A stretch of DNA of 64,000 nucleotides, from positions 15,344,932 through 15,408,931 of the forward strand of contig OZ020254.1 of the NCBI GenBank assembly GCA_963971285.1, written 5' to 3'. The notes beneath the pieces are model-generated. The model did not search any database, had not been told where the DNA came from, and was given only the letters and a program-made list of their open reading frames with translations. Origin of the DNA: Astropecten irregularis. Its lineage: Eukaryota > Echinodermata > Asteroidea > Paxillosida > Astropectinidae. This document shows, piece after piece, positions 56,745-64,000 of the stretch (position 1 is the stretch's first letter; each line of letters begins with the position of its first letter). The position numbers were made by a program, and so were the translations under genes.

Positions 56745-56870
56745 AAGTCATTGAAAAGTGAACAATGACAAATCAACTGGAGCGGGATTCGAACCAGCGA
56801 CCTCCGTACTGACACTCTTTAACAACTGAGCTACCTAGCTCGTTCGTCTGGCAGTCAGAAGATACTCGCA
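56745..56870 (-). mobile_element. tRNA-derived SINE
   Basis: The complement has a tRNA-like head with box A (TAGGTAGCTCAGTTG, around 56835) and box B GGTTCGAATCCCGC (around 56785), followed by CAGTTGATTTG and a GTTCAC-type tail. The clearest copy of this family in the window. Confidence 0.8.
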
Positions 56871-56929
56871 GCATTAGCAACGCTGTAATATAATCATTAA
56901 ATAAGGGAAACTGAATGGATTAATTTCAA

Positions 56930-57030
56930 GTTATTGAAAAGTGAACAAAGACAAATTGACTAGAGCGGGATTTTGAACCGAGTGGATAGCTCAGTTGGCA
57001 AGAGCACCAAAACGGTATTCATGAAGGTTG
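56930..57030 (-). mobile_element. Rearranged second SINE copy
   Basis: AAGTGAACAAAGACAAATTGACT then GAGCGGGATTTTGAACC, as in the 56745 copy, but then GAGTGGATAGCTCAGTTGGC in the plus sense. The tRNA box A region is inverted relative to the tail, so the copy is rearranged. Confidence 0.55.
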
Positions 57031-57736
57031 TGGGAAAAACCAGAGAGCAGTCAACTAACTGACTAAAGCAAGCACCAAATTGTCCACAAAAATGGCCTCC
57101 ATGTTTTGAACTGTATTAGATTGTTACATTTCTGAAGAGATTGTCTGGCATTTTGATATGCTTTATAGTGGTGTGGATTGGCGGTGCTGGACTTGCTGGG
57201 TAAGGTGAGCTAATTTGTTCACAGTAACAGAGCAGATGGTCCAAAAGACATGGAACTTTGTCCTCAACATATTTTGAATAATATTAGAAGCACTGTACTA
57301 GAACGAGTACATACCTAGGAACTGTGCATATAAATCCAGTAAAAAACAGCTGTTAGAGGAGTATGTACAATTATACATTACTTTTTGTTTGTGTATCGCC
57401 TCTAGTTATGCCAATTGATGAAATTCATTAGTCAAAACCCGATTACAAGCTTGCATACATGAGCCAAAGTACAGGGAAAGTAGTGTACATGTATACCTTT
57501 GACAAATGTGATGTACAACTCACATCATACCCAGACTTTAGCCCATTGTAGTACGGTGTTCGTAATGTACATATAAGCACTGGGAACAAACTTCCTGCAT
57601 TGAGTTTTCGCTGGCACTACGTAATGATGCATGTACTCTGCACATTCCATCTAACAACTGTTTAAAGTATGATGCCAACAAGTCTAGGAGTACAGTGTGT
57701 AACAGCATGCAGAAATATAAAATTGTATGACAGTAC
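57031..57736. other. CIAO1 intron, nothing recognised
   Basis: No exon or bounded repeat seen. A short block GCATACATGAGCCAAAGTACA (57454-) resembles 45457-45480, so an old dispersed repeat may be present. Confidence 0.4.
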
Positions 57737-57997
57737 CTTCCCATATCCAAACACTCTTATCTCTGCTGCATGTTGCTAGCAAGGATCCTGAGGGGGCCCA
57801 ACAGACACCTTTCACTTCATTCTCATGACCTTCCAAAGTAGTTGTACATTCAAATTCACCATTCTTTTGATTCCATATGCATGTAGTACCATCAAAACTT
57901 GCTGATGCCAGTAAATTGCCACACGGAGACCAGCTTATTCTCCTTATTGTACGAGAATGGCTATCCTCAAGAACTGCTTTGCATATCCAATCACAAC
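57737..57997 (-). CDS. CIAO1: CIAO1, first exon found (blades near the N-terminus)
   Basis: A 261-bp exon, ATTGCAG acceptor and GTACTG donor. Encodes [20 protein letters not shown], then [20 protein letters not shown], then [20 protein letters not shown] and [11 protein letters not shown]. It matches CIAO1 in order (W-x-C-K-x-V-L, HxRT(V/I)R, FDATT-x-[19 protein letters not shown]). The preceding exon (about 45 residues with the start and first blade) should end in phase 1 and was not found before 64000. The five exons total 878 bp, about 292 residues, of a protein usually near 340. Confidence 0.93.
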
Positions 57998-58400
57998 CTG
58001 CAATACAAAGAACATGAAAACTGTGTACAGTATTTCATCCTCTTCACAATAGCACTCCACACTAATGACATCACACAAGTGATTTGGCCAGCGCTCCAAT
58101 GTACAAAATCCCCGGATGTCAGATAAACATTGATTCACACAAGTGTATGCATGCATGCACACGCACACAAGCACACCCACCACGCATTGCAATGTTTGTC
58201 TGAGATCTGGTGTGACGTCACAGCATTTAGACTGCTAGTTTTAGTGCAAGTGCGGAGTGCTTTGCATAACATACACATTTAATATGCAAATAATTTTTCT
58301 AATTGTTGTCCAATAAAAAGTTGACTAAACCCACAAATGGCGCCCGATTCCTCACGTTAAGACAATGAGTACTATGTGTATGACACAGGAAAATAAAATA
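57998..58400. other. CIAO1 intron 1 (part), nothing recognised
   Basis: Short ACAC-rich patch at 58150-58175. No exon detected. Confidence 0.4.
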
Positions 58401-58429
58401 AACAATCTTTTTGTCAGGCTCTAATTTGT

Positions 58430-58895
58430 CAGACCTCCGTATTTTTGCTCTACAACTGTGAGACATGGACCTTGACAATGGGGGCCTGGGGAGGCGACTC
58501 AATGTCTTTGGTACTGGGTCTCTGAGGAGGATCCTTGGGTACCGCTGCAGCAGCTGGTCAGACCATGTTTAATGAGAGGTTACTCACGGAGAGTCAGACG
58601 AGACCTATTACCTGCATGATACGCGAGTGCCAGATGCGACTGTGGCTAGATTCCCTGCGAGCGATCCTGCCAGGCGAATTCTCTCTATGAGAGAACCTAC
58701 TGGTAGGACTCACCCGGTAGGGCGTCCGCATGACACGTGGTTGTGTCACGTAGATCGTTATTTTGCCGAGATGGGGATGGGTCGCATGGCTGCCTGGGGG
58801 ATGGCCATCAGAGGACCACAGGAGTATCGCTCGAAGGTAGATGCAGCAACGCGCTGCTGCGCCGCATGCTCCCACTGATTGATTGATTGATATTT
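58430..58895 (+). pseudogene. LINE 3' end (RT C-terminus), TTGA-tailed
   Basis: Plus-strand frames give YNCETWTLT, GTGSLRRILGYR, MIRECQMRLWLDSLRAILPG, and PHDTWLCHVDRYFAEMGMGR then AAWGMAIRGPQEYRSKVDAA. This is the C-terminal region of a non-LTR retrotransposon ORF2 from the same family as 43740-44080. A stop at 58876-58878 is followed by a (TTGA)n tail at 58878-58893. Frameshifts and an internal gap make it dead. Confidence 0.8.
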
Positions 58896-59089
58896 TTGCT
58901 GAATTGGAAGTGTTTTTTTGTGTGAGTGCATGTTTGATTAGATGTTCCGACAGGTGTTCATCTGTATGTCACTTATGATGACATAAAGCCTTGAATGATT
59001 AATTTTAAATTTTGGTGTTCGTTTTCTTCAAAACTGAAGCTTTTTATCAGAAAAAAAGGTTGTTCATTGCAACGTTCATCGAAAAAGTA

Positions 59090-60290
59090 ATCAAAGTCAC
59101 ATGATGTTGTGTTGCTGGTGGTAGCAACATTTTGGTTGCTAGGGCTGCTAACCTTCATCAGGCAACTGAAGAGTGGATTCTGCAGTGTCAGTTTAAATCC
59201 TGTTGGTCTGCATCCATTCTCACTGGTCCGTGCTGGCGTGTACTCTGTGCCACTCTGTGGTCTGCTGGGGGCATGTGGCTCCGTTGTCTCCTGGTGGTTC
59301 CAATCGTCGCAGGGTGGACGACTTGGTGACAGATGGGAAGCCAGAACCTGGGGATGTCAATGCCAATGTCATGGTTGAGACTTTTCTAATGGAGGAAGAT
59401 GTGGATAGGCTCTTTGATGCATCTAGAGTACCAATGCTATTCACGGTCAATACACTGCACATCATCTCAACTGGTGACAGGCTTTTGAGGTGTGCTCACT
59501 GCTCAGCTACTGTTGATCCGTCAACACGAGAGTGTCTCACTTTGCTCCTTGATCCTCTCGCTGATTGGTCTGCCAGTTTCACCGATGTACATGTGCACCT
59601 GGTCGCACTCGTTGCAAGCGATATTGTACACCTCTCTCCTCCGCGTCTTCCTAGGGGGAATGGATCCTTCGGGCAGACGAGCTGGTTCCTCAAGGTGGTG
59701 GAAGATCGGAACACGGTACGGATACAACGTCCCTCGAGGATTCTCTTCAGCTGTTTGGAGATGCCATCCATGAAGGGGAGAACCGTAAAGGACTTGTACT
59801 CCATCCACTCAGTATTGGTGCTGGTTCTGGGCCTTGAAGAGCGTTGAACGAAGGGTGGTGGTTAACCGTTCGCCAAGAGGTCAGCGTGCACATAGCATCT
59901 ATCGGTGGCCATACACTGCAGTCTGGTCACCAGAGATGCGAGCGCAATCCTGAAGACACTTGACCACTCCATGTTTCATGGATTCAGTCAAGGTGGTGGG
60001 AGTTGTACACCAGATACCGGTCAGTGTGTATGGGCTTGCGATATACCATGCTGTTCAAACTGCCCTCAGGCTCTCTATGGACCAGGGTGTCCAGAAAGGA
60101 GATGGTGTTGTTCTCCTCGACCTCTGTGGTGAACTGTATGCTGGGTTGGAGGTTGTTCAGGTGGGTGAGCAGCTAGTTGGTCTGGTCCAGCGCGCGGTGC
60201 AATGACAAAAGTGTCACTGACATATGATTGTGACCATGCTGACCACATTGTGCACGATGCATCGTGTTGACCTCTTCTCAATGTGTTCGT
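59090..60290 (-). pseudogene. Penelope-like element: RT C-terminal half and GIY-YIG endonuclease
   Basis: 60281-60160 encodes the RT active-site strand as YVSDTFVI, where the family has Y-x-DD, so one catalytic Asp is lost. 60150-59940 gives TTEVEENNTISFLDTLV-type wording, then VYRKPIHTDRYLVYNS. 59808-59521 carries the GIY-YIG domain: VYNIACNECDQVHMYIGETG then RPISERIKEQ. Frames change several times. The terminal block (59095-59170) carries a decayed hammerhead-like motif. Truncated at the RT side. It is the longest Penelope copy in the window. Confidence 0.85.
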
Positions 60291-61139
60291 CCTCCCCAGG
60301 AATTTTTCTCATGACGTTTGATTTTAGATCAAGCGCATGTACGTGAAAAGTGTGTTTCTTCTTGGCCAATTGGACAAAATTACTGACCGAAATTCAAGTA
60401 AGATTTAGCTAATCATGAAAATGCGATTTGTGGTACTGTCTGAATAGGCCCTATTTATAATTTGTAACAATACAAATAACAATCGTTCATTCTCGGAAAA
60501 AAAGATAGCACTAAGTTTTGCTTGGTCCGTCATGTCAGAAGAAATAGCGTAAAATAAAATTTGGCACCCCTAAAAATAGCGTAAATCCGCTAAAGGTTCG
60601 GGGTGTTTTGGGAAGATCTGGTCAATTCAATTATCTGTGATTTTTAAGCACGCCTGGCACGGCATCCTGTACTCATCAACGGCCATTACGCAACATACTT
60701 CTGGGTTCTTATGTTTAATATCAAATTGCGTGTACCCGCCCGTTTGGGAAACGGGTCGTTAAAGGTAGTATCATACTTTCAATAATCCTGATTACTATGC
60801 ATTGTCTTACACTTACACTCATGATTCATTGTCCACACCTGACATGCCTGAATAGCAAAGTAAATTGCTTTGGTTTTCAACAAAAACAAAAAGTCTCTTT
60901 TTTGGTTGAAAAATTTCCGTAAACTTTTGGGTGTCCAGTGATGCCTGAGACACATAAACGAAAGTTTTATAATTTTTTGTTAAGCTATGGGAGATCAAAA
61001 AAATAATTCAGGGGAATTGACGATCTAGAAGTTGCAGTAGATGCTGCAATGTTTCACCAAAATTTCATCTATCAATTGTTGATTTCAAAACCCATAGCGT
61101 TACGGCACCCCAAAAAGTAAGAGGGCTAGAAGGTTCACA
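60291..61139. other. Spacer with another copy of the hAT-like non-autonomous family
   Basis: 60330-60620 matches the complement of the 49662 element (for example AATTCAAGTAAGATTTAGCT at 60392, and TAGCGTAAATCCGCTAAA near 60578). Ends not visible. No gene found. Confidence 0.5.
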
Positions 61140-61417
61140 GGGGGATTGTGATAAGACGGGTCCCAAAACTATAAAGGAAAGGAAACTACTTTTTGGAAGG
61201 TTGTAAACTTAGGCCTACATATGTTCATTGACATTGTGTCTTCTTAGTGCTACATTATTAGCAAGGTTAATTTTGTGGAAAGAGGGCAGGGCTTTGATTT
61301 TTGAGGAAAATTGTGGGGTAAAAATGGTAACAAAGCCCTGCCCTTTTTCCACAAAATTAATCTTGCTAATAATGTAGAAGAGTTTTCCTTTCCTTTAATA
61401 GTTTTGGGGTTAACAGG

Positions 61418-61610
61418 TTAACTCGCCTCCTAGCCGACTCGCCTCCTACCGACTCGCCCCTTACCAACTCGCCCCCTTGCCAACTTGCCTCCCGAGTCCT
61501 GACCGTCTCGCCCCCTTGCCGACTTGCCACCTGGCCGACTCGCCCCCTCCCCGACTCGATCCCTCCCCAACTCGCCCCCTGACCGACTCGCCCCCGACCG
61601 ACTTTTGTGG
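61418..61610. repeat. C-rich ~17-bp minisatellite (ACTCGCCCCCTGACCG type)
   Basis: About eleven imperfect units of GACTCGCCCC(T/C)x(A/C)CC. Complement of the arrays at 8161-8255 and 61985-62115. Confidence 0.85.
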
Positions 61611-61984
61611 TTTTGTCATTATGACGATTTTTTTTTCTTACTTTAATTTAAGTGTTATTGTTGACATTTTTGGTATATTTTGTTTTATTCTGACGTCAGA
61701 CGATATGTTTTTATTCTATGGTTTGTTAAAGTGTTGTAGTTGACTTGTTTCTCTTGTTTTTAAGTTGGGTTTTTGAAGTTATGTTTTTGGTTCTGCAAAA
61801 GAAATATTAATTGCTTGAACTGCAATCGAATCAGGAGTTTATGTGTGGCCTTTGTGCATTTTTCGTACTTAATTATAAAATGTTCGACATAAAAACATAG
61901 TAGGCCCTACAAAAGTGTTAGAAGCACTTGGGTATTAATTATGATGCATTTAATCATCTTCACATTTGGCATCTCATTTCTGAA

Positions 61985-62115
61985 TAGGCTAGGGGGCGAG
62001 TTGGGGAGGGGGTGAGTCGGGGAGGGGGCAAGTTGGTAAGGGGTGAGTCGGTCAGGGGGCGAGTTGGTAAGGGGCGAGTTGGTAAGGGGCGAGTCGGTTA
62101 GGGGGCGAGTTGAGA
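61985..62115. repeat. G-rich ~17-bp minisatellite, inverse of 61418-61610
   Basis: About seven units of GGGGCGAGTTGGTAAGG type. Guanine-run spacing could permit quadruplex structure on this strand. Confidence 0.85.
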
Positions 62116-62416
62116 CTTGTATTCGTTTTGGGACCCGTCTTATCACAATGACATCCCCTTAATATCTAGTTGCGATGATCGTAACCCTAGGTCTGACATG
62201 GGGACAGGGACCTTAGGGTTACGAAGAAGTTCATTCAAACATTGGAGAAAAACTTTTTGGCCAACTCCTGAAGTACGTTTCCACTTAGTTTTCCACTTTC
62301 CAAAATCCAAACACAAAATCTGACTACATGGATCTGATTGGTACTTATCAATGAGTCATATAAAACCACTTAGAATATCGAAAGATTATTTTATGCAGAA
62401 AAAATGACCCAAAACT

Positions 62417-62640
62417 TACCGAAGGTGTCGAGATTCCCTCCGTTTGCCCTCAGTCGGCCATTTTGAATAGTGCGCAGTGTGCCATCTCGACCAAATTACG
62501 TCACGTGAAATGCCGTTTTGGCTGTTCCACCTTTCAAACTCAACCTCGCAGCCCTATGGAGGGTGTTCCCAGAATAACACGTGCGCTGTGCATTGTGATG
62601 TACCGTGTACGTGTACATGTACCCGGTACACGCATATCGC
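62417..62640 (-). promoter_or_regulatory. Promoter/first-exon-like arm, facing CIAO1
   Basis: On the minus strand: CACGTGACGTAA (E-box overlapping a CRE half, about 62504-62493), CAAAATGGCCG (YY1-like initiator wording, near 62463), a purine-rich leader, and CTTCG|GTAAGT, a strong 5' splice site (exon end 62420). A short reading frame from ATGGCACACTGC ends after 11 codons, so this would be a non-coding leader exon. It is upstream of and oriented toward CIAO1, but linkage to it is not shown. A mirror copy is at 63830-64000. Confidence 0.45.
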
Positions 62641-62999
62641 ATACAGTATGGAGGAGGTTTTTTTTAGGTTCGCATTGTTTGTCCATGTCAAGCTGCTGCT
62701 GATACCTGAAGGAAATTGCTAAGATTTTCAAATGATTTCCTTCATGAATGGTCCCACAAACAGACAAAATGTTAGCAAGTCACAAACTCGGCGCCGACCC
62801 AATCGATCCATGATCAAACAGAAATAAAAAGGTCAGTCCACCTCATCACAGATCGCGCAGTGGTCGGAATTAACAGTGGACTGAAAAATATATCCGGTCA
62901 TCAATTACACCAAAAATGCTCATACCCGGTAGGACAGTGAGGATATATTCCTAAAAAATATCACCGGAATATTCCATCGGAAAACCACCATTTCTTACT

Positions 63000-63235
63000 A
63001 CAAATCTGTACCGAGCCGGCCGGCTGTGGGCCACCGTCCGTATACGGTAACGAACCCGGCCGCGATCCAAAAAGGTACCGACCGAGCGCAACATACATTT
63101 CAAGCCCACGGCGAAACTCTGTACCGAGCCGGCCGGCCGTGAGCCGCCGTCCGTAACGGTGGAACGAACCCGGCCGCGATCCAAAAACTGAGGTAAGCCT
63201 TCCGACCGCGCGCAAGCCCACGGCACGTGTAATGT
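63000..63235. repeat. GC-rich direct duplication, about 115-bp unit, two copies
   Basis: TCTGTACCGAGCCGGCCGGC begins at 63004 and again at 63118; each copy continues with CGAACCCGGCCGCGATCCAA and CAAGCCCACGGC. CpG-dense, between two promoter-like arms. Confidence 0.9.
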
Positions 63236-63349
63236 ACTGATTGAGACTTTCGCTGGTGCACGTACACAATGTACGTTAACTACGTTTGCTTTGAAACTGT
63301 GGCTATTACGCACGCGGATACCAGGCTGTATTTCTCTGCGGTGTGATGT

Positions 63350-63660
63350 GGGCAATGTTTTTACGTCTTTTATTTTATAATGCGATCGTCGGTCGGTTTC
63401 GGAAGGATTTCACGATATTTTTTTTTAGATTAAGTATAATTATGAAAAGAGTGTTTCTACTTGGCCAATAATTGAACAAAATAACTGAGTGAAATTTAAG
63501 TTAGATTTATAAGCTGATCAGCCTGCGATTTACGGTACTTTGGAAGGACGGTCGATCAGAATATTTTTATTTAGATGTCGGAAAAAAAATCACGCCATAT
63601 ACATTTTTCTTCACCTGTCATATCAGAAGAGCGGCGGAAAATAAACTTAATTCGTCAGTT
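63350..63660. mobile_element. Partial copy of the hAT-like non-autonomous family
   Basis: 63440-63560 matches the complement of 49815-49905 and of 55880-55985 (GAGTGTTTCTACTTGGCCAA, GAGTGAAATTTAAGTTAGAT). Lies inside the inverted promoter-like duplication, near its right arm. Confidence 0.55.
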
Positions 63661-63829
63661 TCGGCACACGTATTGGGTGTTTTGACAAGGGCCTGGTCAA
63701 CTTAACCTGTGATTTATTTAACCCGCAATACACCGAAGCATGTGCGGCGCGCGGCGGCCGTTGGACACACTCACACACCATGGAGCTAGATCCATGCTCA
63801 CACACTGTATGCGATATGCCGTGTATAGC

Positions 63830-64000
63830 ACTGTACAGCGCACGTGAAACGAGCCCTCCATAGGGCTGCGAGTTTGAGTTTGAAAGGTGGAACAGCCAAA
63901 ACGGCATTTCGCGTGACGTAATTTGGTCGAGATGGTACACTGCGCACTATTCAAAATGGCCGATTGACGGCGAACGGAGGGAATCTCGACACCTTCGGTA
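63830..64000 (+). promoter_or_regulatory. Mirror copy of the promoter/first-exon-like arm
   Basis: Plus-strand equivalent of 62417-62600: GCGTGACGTAATTTGGTCGA, then CAAAATGGCCG, then GGAGGGAATCTCGACACCTT and CGGTA at the window edge, i.e. it stops within the same 5' splice site. Identity is high, with scattered single changes. The downstream target is outside the window. Confidence 0.5.

Larger units (their letters stand above)
61140..62150. mobile_element. Composite foldback/minisatellite element
   Basis: Outer inverted ends GTGATAAGACGGGTCCCAAA (61147-) and the complement at 62127-62148. Inside: a palindrome (61158-61296 against 61331-61412, including CAGGGCTTTG), a C-rich ~17-bp minisatellite (61418-61610), a unique middle shared with 7790-8160, and the G-rich complement of the minisatellite (61985-62115). 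The two arrays face each other, so the whole is one nested inverted repeat. Confidence 0.75.

Noticed and set aside
56766..56860. Possible functional tRNA gene
   Set aside because: Box A and box B are readable but the acceptor and anticodon arms do not pair convincingly, and the sequence continues into a SINE body shared with other copies.

Overview
Eukaryotic (animal) nuclear DNA, AT-rich and intron-rich, with two conserved host genes buried in a dense, nested layer of transposable elements. Gene content (a REC8/RAD21-type meiotic cohesin kleisin and the cytosolic Fe-S assembly WD40 protein CIAO1) and the repeat spectrum (Penelope-like elements, Ty3/gypsy and BEL/Pao LTR elements, non-LTR LINEs, tRNA-derived SINEs, pogo/Tigger, hAT-like, mariner-like and Harbinger-like DNA elements, a hairpin-headed repeat rich in TGACGTCA) suggest a marine invertebrate, perhaps a deuterostome. 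The species cannot be fixed from the sequence alone.

Layout. 1-480: Penelope-like fragment. 1040-19444 (+): the last eight exons of a kleisin gene, most like REC8; its N-terminal half lies to the left of the window. Its introns hold a pogo-like transposase pseudogene followed by a histone-type 3' stem-loop (3245-4385), several foldback elements/MITEs, a tandemly repeated Penelope scrap (11816-12240) and an inverted Penelope dimer (15800-17070). 19850-20060: a palindrome of two tRNA-like heads. 22318-37500: a graveyard of LTR retrotransposons: a BEL/Pao scrap, a gypsy element with gag and pol (22826-27350), and at least three further broken gypsy-type copies. A 2.7-kb inverted-repeat DNA element (29637-32336) interrupts an integrase reading frame. 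38110-39565: a long inverted-repeat element. 40425-42010: a second inverted Penelope dimer with two internal minisatellites. 43314-57997 (-): five exons covering about residues 45-339 of CIAO1; the first coding exon is not found. CIAO1 introns contain pogo-type, mariner-type, hAT-like and Harbinger-like MITEs, SINEs, a pair of adjacent CRE-rich repeats (51493-54106) and a LINE. 58400-60290: a LINE tail and a Penelope copy with GIY-YIG and reverse transcriptase parts. 61140-62150: a foldback/minisatellite composite. 62417-64000: a CpG-rich inverted duplication that looks like two divergent promoters/first exons.

The two host genes converge (REC8-like on +, CIAO1 on -) with about 24 kb of repeats between them. 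They act in different processes (meiotic chromosome cohesion; cytosolic iron-sulfur protein maturation) and nothing suggests joint function. No complete intact mobile element is present; every transposon protein seen is truncated, frameshifted or missing a catalytic residue. All family assignments are from motif recognition by eye; no database search was possible.
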